Shown piece after piece: positions 15,236 through 24,239 of a stretch of DNA of 28,607 nt. The stretch covers positions 1-28,607 of the forward strand of contig WFOZ01000978.1 of NCBI GenBank assembly GCA_015487825.1, written 5' to 3'. This DNA comes from Planctomycetaceae bacterium (GTDB lineage: Bacteria; Planctomycetota; Planctomycetia; Planctomycetales; Planctomycetaceae). Numbering within the stretch: the stretch's first letter is position 1; every line of letters starts with the position of its first letter. Below the pieces are notes generated by a model. It searched no databases. It was not told the origin of the DNA and worked only from the letters and a program-made list of their open reading frames with translations. A program made the position numbers and the translations under genes.

Positions 15236-15739
15236 CATTGGTTCGGTATCCAGCAGAAGCTGTTCAACTTGTCGTTGATATTATAATTAAATGTAGGTCA
15301 ACTCAGTCTTCGTCATGAAAGAAGGTCTTGTTAAGCGGCCCTACTCTATCGTCTTCATACCACGGATTAGCATCTGTTAGAAAAATGCTTGTGGACATGT
15401 TCAGGATCGAAGTTATGTTTGTCTGCCCTTGAGCTTCCTACTGAAAATAAGAAAAAATTGTACGACTTGTATTCGCCCGCAAGTTTGGAGTCAGAGATAA
15501 TTATGTACAACTACGATCCAACAAACAGTAGCATACAAGTAACGTTGATTCATCAGAGTCAGTAGCCTTTCTGTATCGTCTCAGTTAATATTTCCGGAAG
15601 GACTCAGAGATTAAGTGGAATTCGCTTGTGATGTTGCTCCACTTCTTTTGCTATTGTTGGAATTAGCCCATCATCAAACTGTGGCTCTTTTCAAAACTGT
15701 TTATTGACGTATTTCATCTATTAAAATGAACTTGCTCTT

Positions 15740-17932
15740 ATGAAAAAACTCCTTTTTGTTTTTGCACTATTATTCATCTCAATCGGGCAGGTTGTTGCTG
15801 ACGAACGGCCGAATATTGTTTTTTTCTTTGCGGACGATCAAACGACCAGCACGGTTGGTTGCTATGGTAATGGTGTTATTCAAACGCCGAACATCGATGC
15901 GTTAGCTGCTCGGGGAACGCGGTTTCAAAATGCCTATGTGAGTCAGGCGATTTGCTGGGTCAGCCGAACGACAATTCTTACCGGGTTAACCGGTCGCAGT
16001 TACGGCACGCCTGCGAATCCCGAGTTGGCTCGCCCTGATGCGGTGGAGACGTTGTATTCCGACATCCTCCGCGAGCATGGCTATCGCACCGGCTACTTCG
16101 GGAAATGGCACGCCAAAATGCCCCGGGGGTTCAAAAGAGAAGATCACTTCGATGAATTTGAAGCGATCGGTCGAAACCCGTATTACAAAAAACAGGCCGA
16201 TGGCAGCTTGAGGCACGAGACGGAATTGATTATTGACCGCGGCATAGAATTCATCAAATCGCAACCGAAAGGGAAACCGTTCGCATTGAATATGTGGTTC
16301 AATGCCTGTCACGCAGAAGATAGCGACCGCCGGCCCGGCATCGGTCATTTCCCGTGGCCTCGCGCGGTTGATGGAATGTATGATAATGTCAAAATTGCAC
16401 TGCCTCGCCTTCATGATGTTGATATTTTCGATGGGCAACCCGATTTTCTGAAAACGACGATTAACCGGGAGCGTTATTTCTGGCGATGGAATACGGACCA
16501 GAAATATCAAACCAACATGCAGTCTTACTACCGCATGGTCAGTGGAATTGATCAGGCGATTGGTCGTTTTGTGCATGCGTTGGAAGAAGCGGGGCTGGCT
16601 GATAACACGATTATTGTTTATTCAGCCGATAACGGTTACTACATGGCTAATCGTGGCCTGGCTGGCAAATGGTCGCATTACGAAGAGGCGATCAACGTTC
16701 CGTTGATTGTCGCTGATCCACGTGTTCCAAAAAAACAGCGTGGGCAGGTAACCGATGCGTTGGCGTTAAATCTGGATCTCCCTGCCACCTTTCTCGATTG
16801 GGCGGGCATCGATATTCCGCAGAGATATCAGGGACACAGTTTGCGACCGATCGTTGCCGAGAAAAAACCTGCCTGTTGGCGGAAGGAGACTTTTCACGAA
16901 CATTTTGCTGTGCGAAATCGAATCCCTGCCTTTGAAGGGATTCGGACCGAACGATTCAAGTACGTTTGCTATTTTGATCATGGGAATCACGAATTTCTGC
17001 ACGATCTGAAAAACGATCCCGATGAACTGATCAATCTGGCTGATGATCCCAGCTACGCAAAAACTCTTCAGGAGATGCGATCACGAACCAAAAACCGAGT
17101 CAAAGAACTGGGGGGACCGCTCGATCCGTTGAAAAAAGGAACATTCACCGCATCTACCGTTCCGCATCCTGAAGCTTCCGCTGCAGTCAGTGCCCGGGTT
17201 GGGAAAGATGGCTTTGTCAGTCTGTTCGATGGAAAAACGCTGCGACATTGGAGTGGCGATCCGAAATATTGGTCGGTTAAAGAAGGAGCTATCACCGGAA
17301 AAACCGATGGCACGTTGAAGAAAAATCATTTTCTCACCTGGAAGCATTCAACCATTCGCAATTTTGATTTGCGAGTCAAAGTAAAAGTGACAGCCGGCGG
17401 CAACAGCGGTATTCAATATCGTGGGACATCGCGGCCTGATATCGGCTTAGATGTAGTGAGCGGCTATCAATGCGATATCGTTGCGAACAACCCGAATTAC
17501 AACGGGATGCTTTACGAAGAAAGAGGCCGTCGTATTTTATCACACACCGGCGAGAAAGTGATTGTCGATTCCGAAGGGCAACCGTGGATTGTCGGAAAAA
17601 TGCCTGTCAAAGAATTCGCTCCTGATGCCTGGCACGATTACCGCGTGCTGGTGCAGGGAAATCATTATCAGCATTGGATCGATGGACACAAAACGGCTGA
17701 CCTGATCGACCTGGATGAAAACGGGCGATCTCTTGAAGGTGTATTAGCGGTACAGGTTCATGTTGGCCCCGCGATGAAAATTCAATTCAAGAATTTCAAA
17801 ATCAAACACCTGCCCGATGACCTCCCACTGAAAAAAGCAGAGGATCACCCAATCCCAAATGGTTCGCAAAGTGTGCGGCCGCAAGGGCGACTACCGAAAA
17901 ACTGGAAGCCACCGGTTTATAATAAACGGTAG
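15740..17932 (+). CDS. Secreted sulfatase fused to a DUF1080 domain
   Basis: This predicted exported hydrolase probably acts on sulfated polysaccharides, a common planctomycete trait. Residues 1-20 are a signal peptide (MKKLLFVFALLFISIGQVVA). The sulfatase domain covers about 23-470: metal ligands D32-D33 (ADDQ), the active-site Cys72, GKWH at 121-124, and ADNG around D297-N298. The formylglycine motif reads C-W-V-S-R, not the usual C-x-P-S-R. Residues about 490-692 (LFDGKTLRHW to NFKIKHL) are a DUF1080/3-keto-disaccharide hydrolase-like lectin fold. The total of 730 aa exceeds the usual 450-550 because of this fusion. The substrate cannot be told from sequence, and activity is uncertain given the motif change. 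Confidence 0.88.
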   Translation: MKKLLFVFALLFISIGQVVADERPNIVFFFADDQTTSTVGCYGNGVIQTPNIDALAARGTRFQNAYVSQAICWVSRTTILTGLTGRSYGTPANPELARPDAVETLYSDILREHGYRTGYFGKWHAKMPRGFKREDHFDEFEAIGRNPYYKKQADGSLRHETELIIDRGIEFIKSQPKGKPFALNMWFNACHAEDSDRRPGIGHFPWPRAVDGMYDNVKIALPRLHDVDIFDGQPDFLKTTINRERYFWRWNTDQKYQTNMQSYYRMVSGIDQAIGRFVHALEEAGLADNTIIVYSADNGYYMANRGLAGKWSHYEEAINVPLIVADPRVPKKQRGQVTDALALNLDLPATFLDWAGIDIPQRYQGHSLRPIVAEKKPACWRKETFHEHFAVRNRIPAFEGIRTERFKYVCYFDHGNHEFLHDLKNDPDELINLADDPSYAKTLQEMRSRTKNRVKELGGPLDPLKKGTFTASTVPHPEASAAVSARVGKDGFVSLFDGKTLRHWSGDPKYWSVKEGAITGKTDGTLKKNHFLTWKHSTIRNFDLRVKVKVTAGGNSGIQYRGTSRPDIGLDVVSGYQCDIVANNPNYNGMLYEERGRRILSHTGEKVIVDSEGQPWIVGKMPVKEFAPDAWHDYRVLVQGNHYQHWIDGHKTADLIDLDENGRSLEGVLAVQVHVGPAMKIQFKNFKIKHLPDDLPLKKAEDHPIPNGSQSVRPQGRLPKNWKPPVYNKR

Positions 17933-17954
17933 GTAAATACTCAGCGTTGGCGTA

Positions 17955-18025
17955 GGGTCCGCTATTGCGAACCACGTTGGGAGGTGGATCGTCCTATTTC
18001 TGCGGTGGTCCGCAATAGCGGACCC
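17955..18025. repeat. Long inverted repeat (REP-like hairpin)
   Basis: Bases 17955-17969 (GGGTCCGCTATTGCG) are the exact reverse complement of 18011-18025. The pairing extends inward to 17975 and 18005 with a single mismatch (17970/18010), giving 21-base arms around a 29-base loop. It lies 23 nt after the sulfatase stop and is not followed by a T-run. The sequence style suggests a dispersed genomic repeat. Confidence 0.75.
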
Positions 18026-18029
18026 TTTC

Positions 18030-18059
18030 CTCGTTCCCAAGCAGGAGCTTGGGAACGAG
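18030..18059. repeat. Perfect 13-bp hairpin (CTCGTTCCCAAGC family)
   Basis: CTCGTTCCCAAGC (18030-18042) and GCTTGGGAACGAG (18047-18059) are exact reverse complements around AGGA. Hairpins of the GTTCCCAAGC...GCTTGGGAAC type are, from memory, scattered in many bacterial genomes including planctomycetes. It follows the larger inverted repeat after only four bases. Confidence 0.75.
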
Positions 18060-18120
18060 TTGAAAACAGTAGATATTAACCGGTGTCGCATAAACAACTT
18101 ACCAATAAATTGTTTACAAC

Positions 18121-18801
18121 ATGGTTAAAAACTTATCGATCTTTGAGGTCAGTAGTACAGAGCGATTTATGATTGTTCTGCGGTGGGTAGTCTGCCTGCT
18201 TATCTTCAAGGTGACTGTTGATATCGTGAAAATATATCCCGGTTACCTGCCCCCTGACTTCACGACTGATTTTTTGCGGGGGCGAAAGAGCGAATTTTTC
18301 GGAGCTTATCAATGGGCATTTTATCCTCATTTAATTGCAGGGCCGCTCTCGATTCTTTGGGGGATGGTTTTACTGAATGAAAGAATTCGTCAACGATTTC
18401 CCCGCTGGCATTCGCGACTTGGAAAACTGCAAGTTGCCTGCATTCTTCTTGTTGTTGCACCGAGTGGATTCTGGATGTCCTTATATGCACAAGCGGGCCT
18501 GAGCGTGAAAATCGCCTTTGCCTTGCTGGCAATTATTACCGGGTTGAGCACCTGGTTCGGCTGGAGAGCGGCTGTGCGTAGAGAGTTTGAAAAACATCGT
18601 CTGTGGATGTGTCGATCTTACGTGCTGCTTTGTTCTGCGATTCTCCTTCGACTGATCGGGGGTGCGTTTGTTATTGCAGGAATTGAAGGAGAATGGACGT
18701 ACCGCATAGCCGCCTGGGTAAGTTGGCTGGTGCCGCTGGGAATTTTTGAATTGACTCGCAAAGGTTTTGAGAAACGCAAACAAATTTCTGCCACGCAGTA
18801 A
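18121..18801 (+). CDS. DUF2306-like integral membrane protein
   Basis: A predicted membrane protein of 226 aa with about six or seven hydrophobic segments. Conserved-looking polar residues include H in YPHLIAGPLSILWG, H in RWHSRLGKLQ, and HRLWMCRSYVLL followed by LLRLIGGAF. This pattern fits the DUF2306 family, whose function is unknown; the histidines could bind heme or metal, but that is inference. It ends 19 nt before the convergent DUF1559 gene. No ribosome binding site is obvious at the ATG, as is common for planctomycete genes. Confidence 0.7.
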   Translation: MVKNLSIFEVSSTERFMIVLRWVVCLLIFKVTVDIVKIYPGYLPPDFTTDFLRGRKSEFFGAYQWAFYPHLIAGPLSILWGMVLLNERIRQRFPRWHSRLGKLQVACILLVVAPSGFWMSLYAQAGLSVKIAFALLAIITGLSTWFGWRAAVRREFEKHRLWMCRSYVLLCSAILLRLIGGAFVIAGIEGEWTYRIAAWVSWLVPLGIFELTRKGFEKRKQISATQ

Positions 18802-18820
18802 TCAGCCAACAGCATATTCT

Positions 18821-19588
18821 CTACCAGCTGCCCGCATCGATATCATCATCTCCGGCAATTGTGCTAAGTGCTCGAAATATTTCTGCGGATGTTTTATAGC
18901 TGATGAATCTGAGAGTCCCATCAGCAAAAGTAATATGTCCCCCGTTGTTGTGCGGTTGCGATTTCTTTTCTTTCAGGTGGAGCAGGTATTCTCCGCTGAT
19001 ATCATGCGGAGACATCCAATGTGTCGCATCTTCAGCAGCAACTTCAAATATCATGACAGTACTTGAGGTACCATCAGTAATTTCAGCAAATTGACGTGGG
19101 CGATTCGGGTGAAAGAAATTTTCCTCGCCGACAAGCCCCAGGTAAGTTGTGTAGCCGCCTGGAAGATCTTGTGACGGACAATGGTAAACCAGAGGTGTCT
19201 TTTTGAAGGCAGTCGCGTTTACCGGATCATCCCACGGTTTTGAAAGATCAATCGTTTCGTACAAAGAGACTTCGTCCAGAAAAGGGAGGATGAGTGTTCG
19301 CCAGCTGTGTAGACGTTGCCCGTTTTCATCGACCGTATAAGCAGGTGGAAGTGATTGGTAAGTATCTGAGTAAGAGTGGATTGCCACCGCAATAATCTTA
19401 AGGTTGTTCATGCACGCCATGCGACGTGTGGCAGGACGAGCCCGTCGAGTTCCAGGTAGAAGCAAGGCTACCAATACGGCAAGGATCATAATAATAATCA
19501 ATGCCTCTACCAAGGTGAGCCCGAGCCGGATTCCCACGAACTTTTTTCGCACTACTCCGGTTTGGAATTTATCTGGTATTCGCTTCAT
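18821..19588 (-). CDS. DUF1559 prepilin-like protein
   Basis: This is a member of the large planctomycete DUF1559 family: type IV pilin-like N-terminus followed by a conserved domain, of unknown role. The N-terminal motif GLTLVEALIIIMILAVLVALLLP has a prepilin cleavage site after G23 with glutamate at +5. The DUF1559 start RRMACMNNLKIIAVAIHSY follows, and HNNGGHITFADGTLRFIS near the C-terminus matches the family ending. I start at the ATG at 19588 because CGGAG (19598-19602 on the minus strand) is nine bases upstream; an in-frame ATG at 19618 has no such site. The product is 255 aa. It is divergent from the VWA gene. Confidence 0.88.
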   Translation of the reverse strand: MKRIPDKFQTGVVRKKFVGIRLGLTLVEALIIIMILAVLVALLLPGTRRARPATRRMACMNNLKIIAVAIHSYSDTYQSLPPAYTVDENGQRLHSWRTLILPFLDEVSLYETIDLSKPWDDPVNATAFKKTPLVYHCPSQDLPGGYTTYLGLVGEENFFHPNRPRQFAEITDGTSSTVMIFEVAAEDATHWMSPHDISGEYLLHLKEKKSQPHNNGGHITFADGTLRFISYKTSAEIFRALSTIAGDDDIDAGSW

Positions 19589-19854
19589 ACCGCAATTCTC
19601 CGTTCGGCTCATTTCCACTGTAGTGGCAAAGTGCGAGCATACCAGAGACTGGCAGTCGATTCCAGTGTTTTGAAATGTCTTCTTATCTGAAATGGAATTC
19701 AGTAGGTGGCTTGTTCAGACAAATTTGTAATTCGCTGGTATTTTGAAAGTTTGAATGCGTACAATATCAAGAGCCGTAACAGGCTTTCAATTCTGGAAGC
19801 TCAGTCGGATTTCCCGTTTGTTTATTCAGGCAGAATCAGAGTTGGTATTTGCTG

Positions 19855-22680
19855 ATGATCGAATTCTATTACCCGGAATTATTGCTGGTCGCTGTTCCGC
19901 TGGCGATTCTTCTCTGGCGATACGGACGGCAGGGGAAAGCAACCACCTGGGTGCGCGTCGGGATTATGTTACTACTTGTGCTTGCATTAGCCGGGCCACT
20001 TTACAACCTGGGGGGGAAGGGGATTGATGTTATTGTTGTGGCGGATCGATCCCGTTCGATGTCTGAAGAAGCACTTAACAATGTGACAGAGTTGATCCAT
20101 AACCTTGATCGTAACCGCAGCAGAGGGGATCGTGTCGGGATTGTTGCATTCGGTTCCAGCTCTCAGATTGAACGGGTGCCTTCCGAAACCGCGATGTTCG
20201 AAGATTATTCAAAACCGGTCAACATCGATGGTAGCGATTTAAATTCCGCTTTGCAAAGTGCGATCAACCTGGCGGATAACAATCGCCCGACTCGCATTCT
20301 GGTTCTTTCCGATGGCGAAGCAAATGGCATCGACCCCAACAGTGCCGCTCGCCGGTCCAGAGAATTGAAAATCCCTATTGATTACCGAGCTTTTGATCGC
20401 ATCAAAGTGGGAGACGTTGCGGTTGAGTCGCTGAATCTTCCGGAAGAGATTTCGCCGAGAGAACCATTTCAGTTTTCCGTTTATGTCCAGGCAGACCGCG
20501 CTGCTACCGGGAAGCTGGTCATCAAACGGGAAGGGCAGATTATTTCCACATCGACGCAGACTTTTTCTTTGGGACGAAATCGTTTGCTGTTTCGAGATCT
20601 GGTTGATCACCCCGGCTTTTTTACTTACGAAGCTGAGTTGGTTCTCGAAGGCGACCCCGTCAAAGAAAATAATCGTGGAGAAGCGGGGTTACGTGTGAAT
20701 GCGGGGCCGCGTCTGCTGGTTTTGAATGCGGACGGGCAGGATGGGAATCTGGTTCGTGCTTTGAAAGCGGGACGAATTGATGTCGATGTATTCAAAGCGG
20801 ATTCATTCGAAATGTCGCAGGATGGTCTCGATCCTTACCGGGCGGTCATTATTGAAAATTTGCCCGCTCGTATTTTCGGTCGGATCGGTATGGAGCATTT
20901 AGCGCAATACGTGGAAGATTTGGGCGGCGGCCTGCTTTTAACCGGCGGCAAACGCAGTTTCGGTGTGGGGGGATATTTCAACAGTCCACTCGATGATATT
21001 TTGCCGGTTTCGATGGAAATTCGTGAAGAGCATCGCAAAAACCGGTTGGCGATTGCGATTGCGCTGGATCGTTCCGGTTCGATGACTGCACCGGTTTCAG
21101 GTGGCAAGACGAAAATGGATCTTGCCAACCTGGGCACGGCTGAATGCGTGCGGTTACTCTCGCCGGGCGACAGTGTCGCCATTATCGCAGTTGACAGCAC
21201 TCCGCACACGATTCAGCGATTGATTCCCGTTAGTAACGCAGAAGCGATCGCGAGCAAAGCGCTGGGCATTCAAAGTATGGGGGGCGGAATTTACGTTTAC
21301 GAAGCATTGGTCGCTGCCGGTAATGAATTGATGAAGGCCGAACAAAGTACCAAGCATATCATTCTGTTTTCAGATGCAGCAGACAGTGAAGAGCCGGGAG
21401 CTTACAAAAGACTGCTTAGTGAATACGATAAAGCCGGGATTACCGTCAGTGTGATTGGCCTGGGAACGACAACAGATCCCCATGCGAAGTTGCTTGAAGA
21501 TATCGCCAAATTGGGTAACGGGAATATCATGTTTACACAGGATGCGTCTGAGCTGCCCAGGTTGTTTACAGAAGATACCATGAGTGTCGCCCGCAGCAGT
21601 TTTGTTGAGAAAGATGTGGAAACGCAGCCGGATGGAATCGCAGCCCAGCAACTTGTTGATTCCCGACTGATCGGAGACTGGGGCGGGGCGGGCTTTCCGA
21701 ATGTGGATGGATATAATCTGAGTTACCTTAAAGCGGAAGCGACGATGGGAGTCGTTTCCAAAGATGAATACAAAGCTCCGTTTGCTGCTTTTTGGTATCG
21801 CGGGCTAGGTCGTGTTGCAGCGCTCACGATTGAAATGGATGGCGAGTTCTCGGGTGATTTAACCGCCTGGAAAGGTTACTCCGATTTTGTCATCACACAT
21901 GCCCGCTGGCTGTTGGGGAATGAATCGGCTGATGATGTTTTCATCAAGATTAAACGGGAAGGCCAGGATGCAATTGCGACGATCGATCTGGATCCGGAAC
22001 GCCCGAACCGCGGCGGTAACGAAATCCCTCAGATGATTGTCGTTCCGCCCGGAACAGACCGTCAGGAAACGCTCAGCCCCGAATTTGTCTGGGTTGGCCC
22101 GGATACGCTGCAAGCCAGATTCCGTCTGGAGCAGATGGGAACTTATCGCACGCTTGTTAAAACCAGCGAGCGGGAATTTCAACGTGGCCCTGCCCTTTCG
22201 CTGCCTTATTCTCCAGAATTTGCACCAAGGCCGGGACTGCCTTCGGGGAAGCAAATGCTTGCAGAACTGGCCACTCTCACTAACGGCAAAGCGAGAACCG
22301 ATGTGCTCGAAGTCTTTCAGAATTCGCCGCGAAGCCCCAAAAAAGTTTCGCTTGTGCCCTATCTGTTGACTATCGTACTGCTGCTACTGCTCATCGAAAT
22401 TGCAGGCAGGCGGCTTTCATTGTGGGAATACTTTTCCTCAAACCGCCTGGCGACAGAGCAGGAAGACTACTCCGTTCAACTTTCCACGGCTCGCAAAACA
22501 AGACCTGTTCGCAAACGCAAAAAGAGTGGCTGGGGAAAATCGAAAAAAGAGACCGCATCGCCCATTGTTACGGCTGAAAAGAAATCAACAGAAAAACCTG
22601 CTGTCACGAAAGAGAAACAAACTCCGTCTGTTGATGTTTTTGCTCAAGCGAAAAACCGTGCCAGAAAACGACTCGATTGA
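19855..22680 (+). CDS. Membrane protein with two VWA domains and a GATase-like domain
   Basis: A 941-aa predicted membrane protein. Two hydrophobic segments (about 8-23 and 32-48) resemble the BatA/aerotolerance-type N-terminus. A first VWA domain has the metal-binding motif D64-R-S66-R-S68. A beta-rich segment follows, then a class I glutamine amidotransferase-like domain (about 284-385, from LLVLNADG to GGLLLTGGKRSFGVGGY) with no visible catalytic Cys. A second VWA domain has D405-R-S407-G-S409. A last membrane helix lies at about 836-856 (YLLTIVLLLLLIEIAG), and the final 85 residues are rich in Lys/Arg. I start at the ATG at 19855, although TTG at 19849 is in frame. The role is unknown; a scaffold or adhesion function is inference. 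Confidence 0.85.
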   Translation: MIEFYYPELLLVAVPLAILLWRYGRQGKATTWVRVGIMLLLVLALAGPLYNLGGKGIDVIVVADRSRSMSEEALNNVTELIHNLDRNRSRGDRVGIVAFGSSSQIERVPSETAMFEDYSKPVNIDGSDLNSALQSAINLADNNRPTRILVLSDGEANGIDPNSAARRSRELKIPIDYRAFDRIKVGDVAVESLNLPEEISPREPFQFSVYVQADRAATGKLVIKREGQIISTSTQTFSLGRNRLLFRDLVDHPGFFTYEAELVLEGDPVKENNRGEAGLRVNAGPRLLVLNADGQDGNLVRALKAGRIDVDVFKADSFEMSQDGLDPYRAVIIENLPARIFGRIGMEHLAQYVEDLGGGLLLTGGKRSFGVGGYFNSPLDDILPVSMEIREEHRKNRLAIAIALDRSGSMTAPVSGGKTKMDLANLGTAECVRLLSPGDSVAIIAVDSTPHTIQRLIPVSNAEAIASKALGIQSMGGGIYVYEALVAAGNELMKAEQSTKHIILFSDAADSEEPGAYKRLLSEYDKAGITVSVIGLGTTTDPHAKLLEDIAKLGNGNIMFTQDASELPRLFTEDTMSVARSSFVEKDVETQPDGIAAQQLVDSRLIGDWGGAGFPNVDGYNLSYLKAEATMGVVSKDEYKAPFAAFWYRGLGRVAALTIEMDGEFSGDLTAWKGYSDFVITHARWLLGNESADDVFIKIKREGQDAIATIDLDPERPNRGGNEIPQMIVVPPGTDRQETLSPEFVWVGPDTLQARFRLEQMGTYRTLVKTSEREFQRGPALSLPYSPEFAPRPGLPSGKQMLAELATLTNGKARTDVLEVFQNSPRSPKKVSLVPYLLTIVLLLLLIEIAGRRLSLWEYFSSNRLATEQEDYSVQLSTARKTRPVRKRKKSGWGKSKKETASPIVTAEKKSTEKPAVTKEKQTPSVDVFAQAKNRARKRLD

Positions 22681-22698
22681 AGTTTTTATTGCTCAATC

Positions 22699-22893
22699 GT
22701 AACTATTCAGCGGAGGGTGGCTGGGGGCAGATTGTTATTGGAAATGTTTGAATATTCAGAAAACTTTTGCACAATCTGCCCCCAGAATAGGAAATCTCAT
22801 TGCATCTGGGGGCAAATTGTCACCAGCCGTATTGTCAATTGCTCACACTACTTCAGACAATTTGTCCCCAGCCACCCATCACTGAATAGTTAC
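22699..22893. mobile_element. MITE-like element with 37-bp terminal inverted repeats
   Basis: The ends 22699-22735 and 22857-22893 are inverted repeats of 37 bp with 32 matches; the outer 12 bases (GTAACTATTCAG) are identical. The interior has no gene but contains another inverted pair, 22771-22786 and 22805-22820 (15 of 16), which repeats the inner part of the ends, so a unit of the form ACAATYTGYCCCCAG occurs four times in alternating orientation. Immediately outside are GCTCAATC (22691-22698) and CCTCAATC (22894-22901), an 8-bp direct repeat with one mismatch. GTAA ends with 8-bp target duplication fit IS66-type insertions, so this is probably a non-autonomous derivative. It sits between convergent genes. 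Confidence 0.75.
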
Positions 22894-22934
22894 CCTCAAT
22901 CGGACATGCTTTCTTTCTGGCGAACTGGAGCAGT

Positions 22935-23831
22935 TTATTTTTCTTTTGCAGGTTCTTCGGCACTGGCTGGAATTACCTTGCCTGGCCCGGCTTCTTCTTT
23001 TTTCTGGTCGGCTAATTGTCGCTCCGGTTGCATCAGCGGAGGGAGATCAGACGTTTTATCCTGAATCAGTTGCTGAGCCAGCGGGAACATGTGCGGGTTC
23101 GTGTAATTGATCGGTGGAAGCTCAGGAGCATTCCCTCTATTTTTTCGGCGAAACAGCAAGTTACGAATCGGGCGACGGATTTTTGATCCCGCAAACATCG
23201 GTCCATCGTAGATGGTTCCCGACTGGAATGGTCCCGCTCCCATGAACCAGGATTCTTTGGAGCGACTGCGGTCTGTTGTTACTCCGGCTTGCCAGACAGG
23301 TTGTTTGGTTTCCCTGTGATAAGCGAAGACACCTATCTTGGCTGCCCCGATTTCATTATTTTTTTTGGCGATGGATATTTCAGGAATCGTAGGAATAACA
23401 GGCGCAGAAGGAACAAAAGTTGAAGCAGTGTTGAGCAGATTGTTAGCCGGAACGCCGTAGCTGATTTCGTGTTGATCAGTCCCTAAAGCACCAACGCGTG
23501 CTTCGACAATGTAATCCGCATCGTTCTTGTTATCCTGTAACAGACAATTTGCTGCAATGAGTTGTTGCCGCAGAGAACTGATGATGTAGTCCCCATTCAC
23601 AAACCCAATCCCTTTTATATTTTTGATGTATTGATGATCAAAATAAACTTTCTGACCAGCCAGCGGAGAGAAATTGATCTGAGCGATAACACGGTCGATT
23701 GCATCGGATGCCAGCAGTTGTTCGGTTCCCAGACGACGTACTGTTTTTCCACATCCCGCCAAAAGCGGACATAGAGCAATTCCCAAAAGGATTGCTATTA
23801 TTCGAGTTCGAAATATCAAACTAACCGTCAT
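22935..23831 (-). CDS. Predicted lipoprotein, possibly DUF6655
   Basis: A 298-aa predicted lipoprotein. From the ATG at 23831 it begins [20 protein letters not shown] and has the lipobox LAGC with C27 as the lipidated residue. Then comes [20 protein letters not shown], a segment I associate tentatively with the planctomycete family DUF6655. A Pro-rich middle and a Lys/Glu/Pro-rich end (after about residue 265) look disordered. The open frame extends upstream to 24017, but a minus-strand promoter-like site at 23908-23935 and the lipobox position favour the shorter form. It is convergent with the VWA gene, with the MITE-like element between. Function unknown. Confidence 0.75.
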   Translation of the reverse strand: MTVSLIFRTRIIAILLGIALCPLLAGCGKTVRRLGTEQLLASDAIDRVIAQINFSPLAGQKVYFDHQYIKNIKGIGFVNGDYIISSLRQQLIAANCLLQDNKNDADYIVEARVGALGTDQHEISYGVPANNLLNTASTFVPSAPVIPTIPEISIAKKNNEIGAAKIGVFAYHRETKQPVWQAGVTTDRSRSKESWFMGAGPFQSGTIYDGPMFAGSKIRRPIRNLLFRRKNRGNAPELPPINYTNPHMFPLAQQLIQDKTSDLPPLMQPERQLADQKKEEAGPGKVIPASAEEPAKEK

Positions 23832-24239
23832 GTCAGGAAAATGAGTCCGGGGAAGGTAGAGAACAACAGGGGAGTCGGGAGGGAGTTGCAGCGAGGTAGT
23901 ATGTGGTATTATAACGGTATCATGCAGATTACCAAGAGGAACTTCCCTCAGGCGAAGTGGCAGCTCAGAAGTACAGTCTTGGGATATATTTACGAAATTT
24001 GAAGTTGGAACTTCCATCTTTGGAGCAATAATTACTTGTAATTCTTACAACATCGCCCGCATGCAATATTCCCAAGGAGAAGGAAACATTACATGTGTTG
24101 CAAAATAGTCGTTCAATCTTTGATGATTGAATTCTACAAAAGAGGTACACTGTATTGATTTCGTGAGCCAGGAAACTCACCGTGCAGATGTGAGTCGCCA
24201 TTCACCGGTTCGTTAATCTTTTTTCAGGTTCTTATTGTT
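23832..24239. other. Divergent intergenic region
   Basis: This 408-base stretch separates the minus-strand lipoprotein gene from the plus-strand HAD gene. It holds the promoter-like site at 23908-23935 and a hairpin with TTCAATC (24112-24118) and GATTGAA (24125-24131). No gene is evident. Confidence 0.5.
23908..23935 (-). promoter_or_regulatory. Promoter-like site for the lipoprotein gene
   Basis: On the minus strand TTGGTA (23930-23935) and TATAAT (23908-23913) are separated by 16 nt. The expected start of transcription is about 70 nt before the ATG at 23831. Confidence 0.45.

Larger units (their letters stand above)
14940..15739. other. Gap between rplQ and the sulfatase gene
   Basis: These 800 bases hold three C-TGAA-G hairpins (14973-15164) and a terminator (15199-15235). 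Beyond 15236 I see no gene on either strand, only very short open frames. One inverted repeat is present (AAGTGGA at 15613-15619 with TCCACTT at 15638-15644). Confidence 0.65.

Noticed and set aside
15986..16576. 196-aa open frame antisense to the sulfatase gene
   Set aside because: It mirrors a well-supported sulfatase domain and has no domain or ribosome binding site of its own.
22717..23064. 115-aa open frame across the MITE-like element
   Set aside because: It runs through the inverted repeats and into the lipoprotein gene on the other strand; no motif is visible.
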